A DNA stretch of 64,000 nt from an uncultured Bacteroidota bacterium (lineage in GTDB: Bacteria; Bacteroidota; Bacteroidia; Flavobacteriales; Flavobacteriaceae), in contig CACEGG010000001.1 of the NCBI GenBank assembly GCA_902559035.1, positions 124,001 to 188,000 on the forward strand, given 5' to 3'. Under the pieces are notes generated by a model. The model did no database searches. It had not been told where the DNA came from and saw only the letters and a list, made by a program, of their open reading frames with translations. Of this stretch, positions 37,918 through 48,913 are shown piece after piece. Numbering within the stretch: position 1 is the stretch's first letter; each line of letters opens with the position of its first letter. Both the position numbers and the translations under genes were made by a program.

Positions 37918-38788
37918 GTTAAAAAGTTTAATCCACTTTCATTTTATAGTATTCATTTTTGGATTTACTGCAATTTTAGGCTCTCTAATATCGATTGATT
38001 CATTATCATTGGTATGGTATAGAATGTCAATTGCTTTTGTAGTACTTTTAATTTTATCTATTATTCTAAGGATAAATATTTTTGTATCAAAAATCCTTCT
38101 TTTAAAAATGTTATTTGCTGGAGTTTTAATTGCTCTACATTGGATTACTTTTTTCAAAGCAATTAAAGTTTCAAACGTCTCTATTACTTTATCAGTACTT
38201 TCTTTAGGTGCATTTTTTACATCATTTTTAGAACCATTTTTTTATAAAAGAAAAATTATTAAGTATGAGGTTATTCTTGGTGTTATTGTAGTAATAGGAA
38301 TGTCATTAATTTTCAGGTCTCAATTATATTACCTAGAAGGAATAATTTATGCACTAATTTCTGTTTTTTTAAGTGTTGTTTTTTCTTTATTAAATGGAAA
38401 ATTAATTTCAGAATCATCGGCTTTAATTATATCAATTTATGAGTTACTTGGAGGTGTAATATTAATTTCACTAGTTCTCTTTATGATAGATGGTTTCAGT
38501 GAAAATTTTTTTAAAATTAATGATTCAGATATGTTATGGCTTTTAATTCTGGGTATCATTTGTACAGCTTATGCATATGTTGTTTCTGTGGATGTATTAA
38601 AACATTTAACCCCATATTCAACTATGATTTCAATAAATATGGAACCAGTTTACGGTATAGTTTTAGCTATATTAATTTTAGGTGAAAACAATGAATTATC
38701 TCTTGAATTTTACTTAGGATTTTTATTAATTTTCATCTCTGTGATATTGAACGGAATCATCAAATTAAATAAAAAAAAGAAAATATAA
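37904..38788 (+). CDS. DMT (EamA) family transporter
   Basis: Ten-TM EamA pattern: FGFTAILGSLISI, LHWITFFKAIKVSNVSITLSVLSLGAFFTSFLEP, SMISINMEPVYGIVLAILILGE. Confidence 0.9.
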   Translation: MQKNKLKSLIHFHFIVFIFGFTAILGSLISIDSLSLVWYRMSIAFVVLLILSIILRINIFVSKILLLKMLFAGVLIALHWITFFKAIKVSNVSITLSVLSLGAFFTSFLEPFFYKRKIIKYEVILGVIVVIGMSLIFRSQLYYLEGIIYALISVFLSVVFSLLNGKLISESSALIISIYELLGGVILISLVLFMIDGFSENFFKINDSDMLWLLILGIICTAYAYVVSVDVLKHLTPYSTMISINMEPVYGIVLAILILGENNELSLEFYLGFLLIFISVILNGIIKLNKKKKI

Positions 38789-38828
38789 TCTTTATTAATT
38801 ATTTATATATTTGAATACATTTTTTAAT

Positions 38829-39782
38829 ATGGAATACTTAGATTTTGAAGCTCCTTTAAAAGAACTTGAGGAACAGTTAGCAGAGTGCAAATTAATTGGG
38901 GATAAGAGTGAAGTTGATGTTTCTGAAACTTGTGAAAAGCTGCTAAAAAAAATAGAATCCACCAAAAAAGATATCTATAAAAATATTACTCCTTGGCAAA
39001 GAGTTCAGTTATCAAGACACCCTTCACGACCTTATACTTTAGATTATATTCAAGCATTGACAAATGGTTCTTTCTTGGAACTTCATGGTGATCGAAATAT
39101 TAGTGATGATAAAGCTATGATAGGTGGATTTGGTAAAATAAATGATCAATCTTTTTTGTTTATTGGGCAACAAAAAGGATTTAATACCAAGACTAGACAA
39201 TATAGAAACTTTGGAATGGCAAATCCTGAGGGTTACCGTAAAGCATTAAGATTAATGAAATCTGCAGAGAAATTTGATATACCCATAGTTACTTTAATTG
39301 ATACTCCAGGTGCTTTTCCTGGATTAGAAGCTGAAGAAAGAGGTCAGGGTGAAGCTATAGCAAGAAATATTTTTGAAATGTTCAATTTAAGAACTCAGAT
39401 AATTTCAATAGTTATTGGTGAGGGAGCGTCTGGTGGTGCTCTGGGTATCGCTATTGGTGATCATGTTATGATGTTAGAAAATACCTGGTATTCTGTTATT
39501 TCACCTGAATCATGCTCTTCAATTTTATGGAGAAGTTGGGATTATAAAGAAAAGGCAGCTGAATCATTAAAATTGACACCCAACGATATGAAAAGAAATC
39601 ATCTAATTGATAAAATTATTAACGAACCTGTAGGCGGTGCTCATAATGATAGAGAGAAAATTTTTAAATCTGTAAAAAAAGCAATACTTAATTCGTATTC
39701 AATCTTATCAGAAAAGAATATAGATCAATTAATTTCTGAAAGAATGAATAAGTTCACTTCAATGGGTGTTTTTGATGGCTAA
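38829..39782 (+). CDS. accA: Acetyl-CoA carboxylase carboxyltransferase subunit alpha
   Basis: [17 protein letters not shown]...[29 protein letters not shown]; start 38829 because 38811 overlaps a TATATTTG element. Confidence 0.95.
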   Translation: MEYLDFEAPLKELEEQLAECKLIGDKSEVDVSETCEKLLKKIESTKKDIYKNITPWQRVQLSRHPSRPYTLDYIQALTNGSFLELHGDRNISDDKAMIGGFGKINDQSFLFIGQQKGFNTKTRQYRNFGMANPEGYRKALRLMKSAEKFDIPIVTLIDTPGAFPGLEAEERGQGEAIARNIFEMFNLRTQIISIVIGEGASGGALGIAIGDHVMMLENTWYSVISPESCSSILWRSWDYKEKAAESLKLTPNDMKRNHLIDKIINEPVGGAHNDREKIFKSVKKAILNSYSILSEKNIDQLISERMNKFTSMGVFDG

Positions 39783-39885
39783 TCCCGTAGATATCAACAT
39801 TTTTTTATACTTATTAACAACAGGCTGTTTGTTTAAACTTTATTAAAAATAGTATTTTCATTTAATGTTTTTTTAGATTCGTTAT

Positions 39886-41403
39886 ATGGAGAAAGTTAAG
39901 CCATCATTTGAGAGATCTTTTAAATCCCCTCAGGTAGTGCCTTTTGAAAAAGGAAAGTTACCACCACAAGCCATAGATTTAGAAGAAGTTGTATTAGGTG
40001 CAATGATGATTGATAAGAAAGGTGTAGACGCAGTTATAGATATTTTACATTCTGAAGCGTTCTATAAAGAATCTCACCAATATATTTTTCAAAGTATTGT
40101 TAAATTATTTGAAAATACTGAACCTATTGATTTATTAACTGTTTCATCCAAATTAAAATCTGATGGTAAACTTGAAAAAGCTGGTGGTGAGTATTATTTG
40201 GTTCAATTAACTCAAAAAGTTTCTTCATCAGCTCATATTGAGTATCATGCCAGAATTATTTTACAAAAATATATTCAGAGAAGTTTAATAAGAATCTCAA
40301 CTGAAATAATTGAAGAATCTTATGACGAAACTAAAGATGTTTTTAATTTACTTGATAAAGCTGAATCTAAATTATATGATGTTACACAGGGTAATATCAA
40401 AAAGTCAACTGAAACTGCTCAAAGTTTAGTTATACAAGCTAAAAAGAAAATAGAGGAAATTTCAAATAAAGACGGTTTAAGTGGAATTCCCTCAGGATTT
40501 TCAGAACTAGATAAGTTAACATCTGGCTGGCAGCCAAGTGATTTAGTAATAATTGCTGCAAGACCAGGGATGGGTAAAACCGCGTTAACTTTATCAATGG
40601 CCAGAAATATGGCAGTTGCTCAAAATATACCAATAGCATTCTTTTCTTTAGAAATGTCCTCAATTCAATTAATTACAAGATTAATCTCATCAGAGACTGG
40701 ACTATCCTCTGAGAAACTTAGAACAGGAAATCTAGAAAAATTTGAATGGGAGCAATTAAATGTAAAAGTTTCAGCATTAGAAAATGCCCCTCTTTTTATT
40801 GATGATACTCCATCATTATCAATTTTTGATTTAAGAGCCAAAGCTAGAAGATTATCTTCACAACATGATATTAAACTGATTGTTATTGATTATTTACAAC
40901 TTATGACAGCTGGAGGTTCTAATAAAAATGGAAATAGAGAACAAGAGATTTCGACAATATCAAGAAATTTAAAAGCTCTTGCTAAAGAATTAAATGTTCC
41001 TGTTATAGCATTATCTCAATTGTCTAGAGCAGTTGAAACTAGAGGAGGAAGTAAAAGACCAATATTATCAGACTTAAGAGAATCTGGAGCAATTGAGCAA
41101 GATGCTGATATAGTTTCTTTCATTTATAGACCAGAATATTATAAGATTGATGAATGGGATGATGAGGAACGAACTCCCTCTGCTGGTCAAGCTGAATTTA
41201 TTGTAGCGAAACACAGAAATGGAGGATTAAATAATATTAAGCTTAAATTTATCTCTAACCTTGGTAAGTTTGAGAATTTAGATAACTTCGAAACTCCATT
41301 CGAATATCAATCCAAAATCAATAAAGATGATTTAAAGGTTAATCCAGATCAAGCTTTTGAAAGCGGAGGATATAGAGAAGACAATGATGATATGCCTTTT
41401 TAA
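39886..41403 (+). CDS. dnaB: Replicative DNA helicase
   Basis: PPQAIDLEEVVLGAMM; AARPGMGKTALTLSMA; IDYLQLM; LSQLSRAVETRGGSKRPILSDLRESGAIEQDAD. Confidence 0.96.
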   Translation: MEKVKPSFERSFKSPQVVPFEKGKLPPQAIDLEEVVLGAMMIDKKGVDAVIDILHSEAFYKESHQYIFQSIVKLFENTEPIDLLTVSSKLKSDGKLEKAGGEYYLVQLTQKVSSSAHIEYHARIILQKYIQRSLIRISTEIIEESYDETKDVFNLLDKAESKLYDVTQGNIKKSTETAQSLVIQAKKKIEEISNKDGLSGIPSGFSELDKLTSGWQPSDLVIIAARPGMGKTALTLSMARNMAVAQNIPIAFFSLEMSSIQLITRLISSETGLSSEKLRTGNLEKFEWEQLNVKVSALENAPLFIDDTPSLSIFDLRAKARRLSSQHDIKLIVIDYLQLMTAGGSNKNGNREQEISTISRNLKALAKELNVPVIALSQLSRAVETRGGSKRPILSDLRESGAIEQDADIVSFIYRPEYYKIDEWDDEERTPSAGQAEFIVAKHRNGGLNNIKLKFISNLGKFENLDNFETPFEYQSKINKDDLKVNPDQAFESGGYREDNDDMPF

Positions 41404-41410
41404 ATAAAAT

Positions 41411-41755
41411 TTATTTTACTTTATTAACTATTTCAGCAAAAGCATCAGGGTTATTCATGGCCATATCTGCTAAAACTTTTCTATTTAAATCTATGTTGTT
41501 AGATTTCAATTTACCCATTAATTCTGAGTATGAAAGACCGTGTAATCTAGCACCTGCATTAATTCTAGTAATCCATAATGCACGGAAAGTTCTTTTCTTA
41601 TTTTTTCTATCTCTGTAGGCGTATGTTAGTCCTTTTTCAACTGCATTTTTTGCAACAGTCCATACGTTTTTTCTTCTACCAAAGTATCCTTTGGCTTGTT
41701 TAAGAATTTTTTTTCTTCTTTGTCTTGAAGCTACTGAATTTACTGATCTTGGCAT
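41411..41755 (-). CDS. rplT: 50S ribosomal protein L20
   Basis: [43 protein letters not shown]. Confidence 0.97.
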   Translation of the reverse strand: MPRSVNSVASRQRRKKILKQAKGYFGRRKNVWTVAKNAVEKGLTYAYRDRKNKKRTFRALWITRINAGARLHGLSYSELMGKLKSNNIDLNRKVLADMAMNNPDAFAEIVNKVK

Positions 41756-41835
41756 TTTATTTAATTTTTTGGATTAGGTGTCACTATAATGAACTTTAAA
41801 CCTTTTTCCTGGTTAAACTTTGTTTAAAAACCGTT

Positions 41836-42033
41836 TTATTTCAAACGTAATTGTCTTTTTATATTATCACTATCACTGTCATTAACAAGAGTTGAGTGAG
41901 TTAACTTGAGCTTTCTTTTTTTAGATTTTTTAGTCAAAATATGACTTTTAAAAGCATGTTTTCTTTTAATTTTACCTGTTCCAGTTACCTTAAATCTTTT
42001 TTTGGCACTAGATTTTGTTTTCATTTTAGGCAT
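41836..42033 (-). CDS. rpmI: 50S ribosomal protein L35
   Basis: [33 protein letters not shown]. Confidence 0.96.
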   Translation of the reverse strand: MPKMKTKSSAKKRFKVTGTGKIKRKHAFKSHILTKKSKKRKLKLTHSTLVNDSDSDNIKRQLRLK

Positions 42034-42055
42034 AACTTGTTAATTCTTAAATTAT

Positions 42056-42601
42056 TTATTTCTTTGGGGCAACAAACATAATCATTTTTTTTCCTTCCAT
42101 TGTAGGTAATGACTCAACTTTTCCATATTCTTCTAGTTCTTGAGCTAACTTTAATAATAATATTTGACCTTTTTCTTTAAAAATGATGGACCTTCCTTTA
42201 AAAAAAACATATGCTTTTAATTTAGCTCCTTCTTTTAAAAATTTTATTCCATGTTTCTTTTTAAACTCATAATCATGTTCATCTGTATTGGGTCCAAATC
42301 TAATTTCTTTAACTATAACTTTAGTAGATTTAGCTTTTAAAACCTTGTCTCTTTTCTTTTGTTCATACAAGAATTTTTTATAATCTATGATTTTACAGAC
42401 AGGAGGAGCAGCTTTTGGAGAAATTTCTACTAGATCAAGCTCAAGTTCCTTAGCCTTATCTAAACCGATCTGTAGTGGGTAGATGCCAACTTCAACGTTA
42501 TCACCCACCAATCTAATTTCGTTAGCTCTAATGTCCTCATTTATTTTATGAGGATTTTCTTTGATTATTCGAGCAGGTCTTCTGCTTCTTTTCCTTCTAA
42601 T
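42056..42601 (-). CDS. infC: Translation initiation factor IF-3 (probable ATT start; ATA at 42607 is the alternative)
   Basis: IF3 core [33 protein letters not shown]; conserved N-terminus ([34 protein letters not shown]) continues upstream of the ORF-track TTG start to a stop at 42623-42625 with no ATG. Confidence 0.93.
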   Translation of the reverse strand: MRRKRSRRPARIIKENPHKINEDIRANEIRLVGDNVEVGIYPLQIGLDKAKELELDLVEISPKAAPPVCKIIDYKKFLYEQKKRDKVLKAKSTKVIVKEIRFGPNTDEHDYEFKKKHGIKFLKEGAKLKAYVFFKGRSIIFKEKGQILLLKLAQELEEYGKVESLPTMEGKKMIMFVAPKK

Positions 42602-42625
42602 TGCTATAACTGTATATTTAAATTA

Positions 42626-44566
42626 TTAAAATTCTTTTATCGTTTCTTGAGATTTTTTTAAAATATATTTAATAAAATCATTAATTTTCATTTTTCCTAA
42701 ATCACCTCCACCATGAGTTCTTATAGGAAAAACTTCATTTTCAATTTCTTCATCTCCAATTATTAACATGAAGGGAACTTTTTTTAGTTCAGATTCACGT
42801 ATTTTTTTCCCAACAGTCTCATTTCTGTCATCTACGGTGGCGCGAATTTCGTTATTTTCTAGTAATTCTAAAACTTTTTCACTGTATTTTTTGTGTTTTT
42901 CTCCAACTGGAATTAATGTAACCTGATTAGTTGTAAGCCATAATGGAAAATTTCCAGCAGTATGTTCTATTAAAATAGCAATAAATCTTTCTAAACTTCC
43001 AAATGGTGCTCTGTGTATCATTACGGGTCTCATTAATTCATTGTTTTTATCAACATAGTTCAAATCAAATCTTTCTGGAAGATTGTAATCTACTTGAATT
43101 GTACCCAACTGCCATTCTCTTCCCAAAGCATCTTTAACCATGAAGTCAAGCTTTGGCCCATAAAATGCAGCTTCTCCGTACTCAATATTATAATTTAATC
43201 CTTTTTCTTTTGTGGCATTTATAATAGCTTTCTCAGCTTCAATCCAACTCGAATCAGTACCTATATATTTTTCTTTATTTTCTTTGTCTCTGAGAGATAC
43301 TTGCGCTGTAAAATTTTCAAATCCTAAAGATCCAAAAACATACAATACTAAATCAATTACGTTTTTGAATTCCTCATTTAATTGATCTTCAGTGCAAAAA
43401 ATATGTGCATCATCTTGAGTAAAGCCTCTTACACGCGTTAACCCATGTAATTCACCACTTTGTTCATACCTGTAAACAGTACCAAATTCAGCATATCTAA
43501 CAGGGAGTTCCTTATAACTCCACTGTTTTGAATTATACATTTCACAGTGGTGCGGACAATTCATAGGTTTTAACAAGAATTCTTCTCCATCTGCTGGAGT
43601 AGATATGGGTTGAAAACTACTTTCACCATATTTTTGGTAATGACCTGACGTAGTGTACAATTCTTTATTTCCAATATGTGGAGAAATCACTTGCTTATAT
43701 CCAGCTTTTTTTTGAGCTTTTTTTAGAAAAGATTCTAACCTTTCTCTTAACTCAGCCCCTTTAGGTAGCCATAAAGGTAATCCTTGGCCAACTTTACTAG
43801 AAAAAGTAAACAATTCTAATTCTTTGCCTAATTTTCTATGATCTCTCTTTTTGGCTTCTTCCAAAAGATTTAAGTATTCAGTTAACTCTTTTTGTTTTGG
43901 AAATGATATTCCATATACTCTAGTTAGTTGAGTGTTGTTTTGGTCAGCTCGCCAATATGCACCAGCAACACTCATTAGTTTAACTGCTTTTATTAGACCA
44001 GTATGTGGAATGTGGCCTCCTCTGCACAAATCAGTAAAATTATCGTGGTCACAAAAGGTTATCTCTCCATCTTTTAAATTTTCAATTAATTCAGTTTTAT
44101 ATTGATTTCTATTTTTTTTATAAAAGTCAAGTGCTTCTTTTTTAGAAATCGATCTTAATTTAAACTCGTGTTTTTCTCTGGCTATCTCAATCATTCTTTT
44201 TTCAATTTTTAAAAAATCTTTTTCAGACATAGAGTGTTCACCAAAATCAACATCATAGTAAAATCCATTTGAAATGGCTGGTCCAATAGTTAATTTTATT
44301 CCATCATAAAACTCTTCTAAAACTTGTGCTAGTAAGTGAGCCGTTGAATGCCAAAAAGCTTCTTTACCTTCATTATCTTTCCAGGTATAAAAAGTTAAAT
44401 TTCCATCATCAAATATTTGAGTTGTAGTTTCAATTTTTTGACCATTGAAATCTGATGATATAATGCTTCTAGCCAAACCAGAACTTATAGAAGAAGCAAT
44501 TTCATATGGTGTTAGCCCAGATTCGTATGATCTAATAGCTCCATCAGGAAATTTAATCTTTACCAT
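42626..44566 (-). CDS. thrS: Threonine--tRNA ligase
   Basis: TGS domain; MNCPHHCEMY; RYAEFGTVYRYEQSGELHGLTRVRGFTQDDAHIFC; HRAPFGSLERFIAILIEHTAGNFPLWL. Confidence 0.97.
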   Translation of the reverse strand: MVKIKFPDGAIRSYESGLTPYEIASSISSGLARSIISSDFNGQKIETTTQIFDDGNLTFYTWKDNEGKEAFWHSTAHLLAQVLEEFYDGIKLTIGPAISNGFYYDVDFGEHSMSEKDFLKIEKRMIEIAREKHEFKLRSISKKEALDFYKKNRNQYKTELIENLKDGEITFCDHDNFTDLCRGGHIPHTGLIKAVKLMSVAGAYWRADQNNTQLTRVYGISFPKQKELTEYLNLLEEAKKRDHRKLGKELELFTFSSKVGQGLPLWLPKGAELRERLESFLKKAQKKAGYKQVISPHIGNKELYTTSGHYQKYGESSFQPISTPADGEEFLLKPMNCPHHCEMYNSKQWSYKELPVRYAEFGTVYRYEQSGELHGLTRVRGFTQDDAHIFCTEDQLNEEFKNVIDLVLYVFGSLGFENFTAQVSLRDKENKEKYIGTDSSWIEAEKAIINATKEKGLNYNIEYGEAAFYGPKLDFMVKDALGREWQLGTIQVDYNLPERFDLNYVDKNNELMRPVMIHRAPFGSLERFIAILIEHTAGNFPLWLTTNQVTLIPVGEKHKKYSEKVLELLENNEIRATVDDRNETVGKKIRESELKKVPFMLIIGDEEIENEVFPIRTHGGGDLGKMKINDFIKYILKKSQETIKEF

Positions 44567-44621
44567 TGAATTTTTTAATTTTTACAAAGATAATATCATT
44601 GTCTTAGTTAACAACTTAAGT

Positions 44622-44840
44622 CTACTTTTTTTTAAAAATAGCATCCATTATATTTAAAAGGCCTCTAAAACCTTTGTAAACTGCCAAAATACATAATAAG
44701 ATACTAGTAATAAAAACAATTAAAAACCAAGGATGATCTTCGTTGTTAAGAGATTGAAACATTAGAGTGGGTCCTAAAAACATCAAAAAAAATGATACCG
44801 CAATATTTTTAATCCCTTTTTTAAAAAAATTATTTTTCAT
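44622..44840 (-). CDS. DUF6095-like small membrane protein
   Basis: Two TMs: GIKNIAVSFFLMFLGPTLMFQSLNNEDHPWFLIVFITSILLCILAVYKGFRGLLNIMDAIFKK. Confidence 0.7.
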   Translation of the reverse strand: MKNNFFKKGIKNIAVSFFLMFLGPTLMFQSLNNEDHPWFLIVFITSILLCILAVYKGFRGLLNIMDAIFKKK

Positions 44841-45649
44841 GAGTTTCCATGTTTAATGGCTAATCTGACACTATTATATTTTTTTAGCAAATTATTAGCT
44901 TTTTCTTGACCCACGTTTAGTTTTTCCATGACAATATTAACAGCTCTTTTAGAAAGTTTTTTATTTGTTAATTGCATATCTACCATTTTATTTCCTTTAA
45001 CTTTTCCAATTAAAATCATAGCAGTAGTTGAAATCATATTTAAAACCAATTTTTGAGCGGTTCCTGCTTTCATCCTTGAACTACCTGTAATAACTTCTGG
45101 ACCAACTTCAACTACGACAGGGTATTGGCAAATTTTAGATAAGGGACTTCCGGGGTTACATGTTATGCAGCCTGTTGGTATTTCGTTTTGAAAGCAATTT
45201 TTAATTGCACCTAATACGTACGGAGTTGTTCCAGAAGCAGCTATTCCCACAACAAAATCATTTTTATTTATGCTGTGTTTTTGTAAATCATTCCATCCTT
45301 TTAATTCATCATCCTCAGCGTTTTCAATACTTTTTCTTATTGCTTTATCACCACCAGCAATTATCCCATTTACAAGATTACTTTTAACTCCAAAAGTTGG
45401 GGGGCACTCGGATGCATCAACTACTCCTAATCTACCACTAGTACCAGATCCAATATAAAATAATCTCCCACCATTATTTAATTGATCAACTAATTTGTTT
45501 ATTAAAGTATTAATAGATTCAATTTCATTTTTAACATTTAATGCAACTGATTGATCTTCATCATTAATTATTTTTAGTAAATCTATTGAGGATTTTAGCT
45601 CTAAATTGTCATAATGTGAATCTGATTCTGTAATTTTTTTAAAGCTCAT
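44837..45649 (-). CDS. murQ: N-acetylmuramic acid 6-phosphate etherase
   Basis: GGRLFYIGSGTSGRLGVVDASECPPTFG; VGPEVITGSSRMKAGTAQKLVLNMIST. Confidence 0.95.
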   Translation of the reverse strand: MSFKKITESDSHYDNLELKSSIDLLKIINDEDQSVALNVKNEIESINTLINKLVDQLNNGGRLFYIGSGTSGRLGVVDASECPPTFGVKSNLVNGIIAGGDKAIRKSIENAEDDELKGWNDLQKHSINKNDFVVGIAASGTTPYVLGAIKNCFQNEIPTGCITCNPGSPLSKICQYPVVVEVGPEVITGSSRMKAGTAQKLVLNMISTTAMILIGKVKGNKMVDMQLTNKKLSKRAVNIVMEKLNVGQEKANNLLKKYNSVRLAIKHGNS

Positions 45650-45659
45650 TTAAGCAAGA

Positions 45660-46499
45660 TTAGTCAAAAACTCCGTCGGGAGCATCATCTTTTGATAATC
45701 TAAAATAATCAAATTCATAAACTCTAAAGTATCCAAGAGGAAATTTTTCTTCAGAAACTAAATTTGAGATGTTTCCTCTAATTATTGAACTTGAGGTAGA
45801 AAATGGTCTTCCGTTTTGTGCACCAGCTTGAGAAGTTAATATATTGAGATAGTTGTAGTAATTTTCACTAATACCATTAATTTCAATATTTATAAAATCA
45901 GAATTTTGTAAATATTCGGTTTTATCAATAAAAAATGAAAAAGTAAATTCATTTCCATTTATATATTTATCTAAAGCAGGTAAATAATCATATTTTCCTG
46001 ATTTTTTTGGTCCAAATTTCCATAAATAATAATTTCCTTTTTCTGGTGGATCAATAAAGGTAACTCTCAGTTCAACCTCATCTTTATTTAATGATTTCCT
46101 ATCACCAAATATTACCGATTTAATTTTTGGAGTTGTGATTAGCTTTTCAGAAGATGTATAAGTGTTTTCGTTTCTAATTATTGATAAAACAAACTCTTCT
46201 TTATTGATGTTTTCAATTATGCTCGAATACTCTTTTTTATCATTATTGTAAACTAAATTATAAACTATTTGATTAGTTTCAATTTTGACTGAAGCATTTT
46301 TTACTATACTTTCTTGATCTGAAAAATATGGAATTGTTTCACTGAGTTTTACAGATGCAATTCCATCTATACTGTCCCTATGTTTAGAAATATTGGCATC
46401 TATAACTAATCTTTTATCATCAAATTCTGTATCTATATCAATTACCTTTTCACAGCTATGAAAAATAATTATTAAGATGATTAATTTTAATAGCCTCAT
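45660..46499 (-). CDS. DUF4249 domain-containing lipoprotein
   Basis: IIFHSCEKVIDIDTEFDDKRLVIDANIS...; coupled to a TonB receptor gene. Confidence 0.82.
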   Translation of the reverse strand: MRLLKLIILIIIFHSCEKVIDIDTEFDDKRLVIDANISKHRDSIDGIASVKLSETIPYFSDQESIVKNASVKIETNQIVYNLVYNNDKKEYSSIIENINKEEFVLSIIRNENTYTSSEKLITTPKIKSVIFGDRKSLNKDEVELRVTFIDPPEKGNYYLWKFGPKKSGKYDYLPALDKYINGNEFTFSFFIDKTEYLQNSDFINIEINGISENYYNYLNILTSQAGAQNGRPFSTSSSIIRGNISNLVSEEKFPLGYFRVYEFDYFRLSKDDAPDGVFD

Positions 46500-48853
46500 T
46501 AGAATTTAAAATTATAAGTTATACTTGGGACAATTCCAAAGATAGAAAGTTGAACTGCTTCATTTTTTAATGTTTCACTATTTTCTCTAAAAAATATAGA
46601 ATTGGCATTATCTCTATTGTAAATATTATAAAAACCAAAAATCCATTCACTTTGAATTTTTTTATTCTTTTGTGGAATTAATGATACTGAAATGTCAAGT
46701 CTATGGTAGTTTGGTAATCTTTTTGAATTTCTAGGTCCGTAATTTGGAATATTTAAATCCATAAAGTTGTATTGTCCTATTGGATAATTTGTGGGTTGCC
46801 CAGTTTGGAAAATAAAATTTGTATTGAATGTGATTTTTTTAGAAAGTTTGTAATTCGATACAAAGCTTAAATCATGGGTTTTATCATGACTTGTATAATA
46901 CCAATTTCCATTATTTATTCCAGTTTCTAAACTAGTTCTACCCTCTGTTTTTTGTTGTGATTTTGATAAGGTGTACGCTATCCAATATTTATGATTTCCT
47001 TTGTTTTTTTTTAATAAAAATTCAAGTCCAAATGCTCTAGATTTACCAGCAAGTAATATTCTTTCAACTGCTTCATTAGCTACAAGATCTGCTCCGTCGA
47101 TGTAATCTAATCTATTATTTATTTTTTTATAAAATACTTCCGTTTCAAAATTAAACTGCTTCCTAATTTTAGATTTTAAACCTATTGCCCACTGATCTAG
47201 TCTTTGTGGTTTTAAATAAGGTCCACTTGGCGTCCAGACATCTAATGGGGCAGGAGCACTAGTATTAGAAATTAAATGAATGTATTGATTTAGTCTATTA
47301 TAACTAAATTTTAGTGACGTATTTTCAAAATTATATGCAATGTTAATTCTTGGCTCAATATTTCCATAAGATTTAATAATTGTTTTGTTATTATCAAATT
47401 GGCCAGTTTCTTCTGCACCTTTATAAATTCCAAGAGTATTATCAAAAACTAACGGATTTTCGTTCACATATGTATTAAGACCATTTTGTTTAAACCTTAA
47501 AAATTGATTAAATCTTAATCCATATCTGAGAGATATTTTTGAATTAACTTTTTGAACAACATCAAAATATGCTGAATTCTCCAAAGCATATTTCTTATTT
47601 AAATCTTTGAAATTTATTCCTGAATTATTAATTGGCTTGATTTTTCCAGGGTTAAATTCATAATAAATGGAGTTTAATCCGTAATTAAATTGGATATTAT
47701 CAGTAAAATAATTTTTTAAATCAAACTTAACATTTAGATTTTTAATTCCTGAGTTCCAATTAAAACCAATAAAATCTAACGTTAATCCATAATAGTAATC
47801 ACTGTAAATTAATGAGGTATTAGAAAATGTTTTATCATTTATTAAGTGATTCCATCTAACATTAAAAGTAGAATTGCCGTAAGTGTTGGAGAATGTATTA
47901 TTCAATCTAAATAGATCTCTACCAAAGTATCCTGATAAAAAAATTGTGTTTTTTTCATCAATTTTGAAATTCGATTTAGTATTTAAATCATAAAAGTAAG
48001 CTATATTTTCAATATCAGTTAACTTTAAAAATAAGTGTGCGTAAGATCCTCTCCCTGCTATAAGAAAGGAACTTTTATTTTTTTGAATAGGTCCTTCAAA
48101 AAGTAATCTACTAGAAATTAAGCCAATACCACCACTTAATTTATTTTCTTTACTGTTACCATCTTTTTGATAAACATCTAGAACTGAAGATAATCTGCCA
48201 CCATACGCTGCAGGTATACCTCCTTTGTACAATTTAAGTTCTTTTATTGCATCTGAATTGAAAACTGAAAATAATCCAAAAAGATGTGATGAATTATAGA
48301 TAATGGCTTCATCAAATAGTATAAGATTTTGATCTCCTGCACCTCCTCTTACATTGAATCCTCCTGTTCCTTCTCCAGCGTTAGAAACACCAGGTAATAA
48401 TTGAATTGTTTTTAAAAGATCAGATTCACCAAATAAAACTGGGGTTTGTTTAATTGTTTGATTTGATAAAATATTGAGACTCATTATAGGTTTTCTAATG
48501 TCTATTTCTTCTGCATTTTGAGTTACAATAACTTCATCGAGGCTTTCAATGTTTTCTTCTAAATAGAAGTTTTGTTTTGTGTCTTTTTGTAGTTCTATAG
48601 TTTCATTTATAGTCTTAAATCCGATAGAACTTATTTCTAGTTTGTAGGTACCTTCGCGAATTGTGATGGAATAGAATCCATAACTATTAGTTATCGTTCC
48701 TGTATTCAACTCTGGAATGATAATGTTAGCTCCAATAACTATTTCGTTACTTTCTGCAGACATTATATATCCACTGATTGTGTGAGAGTTGTTTTGAGAG
48801 TATAGTAAATTAAATGCTAAAAAAAATAAATAAAAAAATTGTCTTTTTAGCAT
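46499..48853 (-). CDS. TonB-dependent receptor (CarbopepD_reg-like domain plus plug)
   Basis: HTISGYIMSAESNEIVIGANIIIPELNTGTITNSYGFYSITI; plug ...GEGTGGFNVRGGAGDQNLILFDEAIIYNSSHLFGLFSVFNSD. Confidence 0.92.
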   Translation of the reverse strand: MLKRQFFYLFFLAFNLLYSQNNSHTISGYIMSAESNEIVIGANIIIPELNTGTITNSYGFYSITIREGTYKLEISSIGFKTINETIELQKDTKQNFYLEENIESLDEVIVTQNAEEIDIRKPIMSLNILSNQTIKQTPVLFGESDLLKTIQLLPGVSNAGEGTGGFNVRGGAGDQNLILFDEAIIYNSSHLFGLFSVFNSDAIKELKLYKGGIPAAYGGRLSSVLDVYQKDGNSKENKLSGGIGLISSRLLFEGPIQKNKSSFLIAGRGSYAHLFLKLTDIENIAYFYDLNTKSNFKIDEKNTIFLSGYFGRDLFRLNNTFSNTYGNSTFNVRWNHLINDKTFSNTSLIYSDYYYGLTLDFIGFNWNSGIKNLNVKFDLKNYFTDNIQFNYGLNSIYYEFNPGKIKPINNSGINFKDLNKKYALENSAYFDVVQKVNSKISLRYGLRFNQFLRFKQNGLNTYVNENPLVFDNTLGIYKGAEETGQFDNNKTIIKSYGNIEPRINIAYNFENTSLKFSYNRLNQYIHLISNTSAPAPLDVWTPSGPYLKPQRLDQWAIGLKSKIRKQFNFETEVFYKKINNRLDYIDGADLVANEAVERILLAGKSRAFGLEFLLKKNKGNHKYWIAYTLSKSQQKTEGRTSLETGINNGNWYYTSHDKTHDLSFVSNYKLSKKITFNTNFIFQTGQPTNYPIGQYNFMDLNIPNYGPRNSKRLPNYHRLDISVSLIPQKNKKIQSEWIFGFYNIYNRDNANSIFFRENSETLKNEAVQLSIFGIVPSITYNFKF

Positions 48854-48913
48854 AATGAACCTGGTATTTTAATTGTATGGTATCAATAAATATGCCAGTA
48901 GAGTTAAGATAGA

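Noticed and set aside
39783-39885. accA-dnaB spacer with AACAGGCTGTT and GTTTAAAC palindromes and a TTATTAACA motif
   Set aside because: Short palindromes expected by chance in AT-rich sequence; single imperfect DnaA-box-like match, not a cluster.
41756-41835. Possible ribosomal-protein leader between rpmI and rplT
   Set aside because: Only a ~4-bp imperfect stem could be traced by eye; no support for a named leader family.
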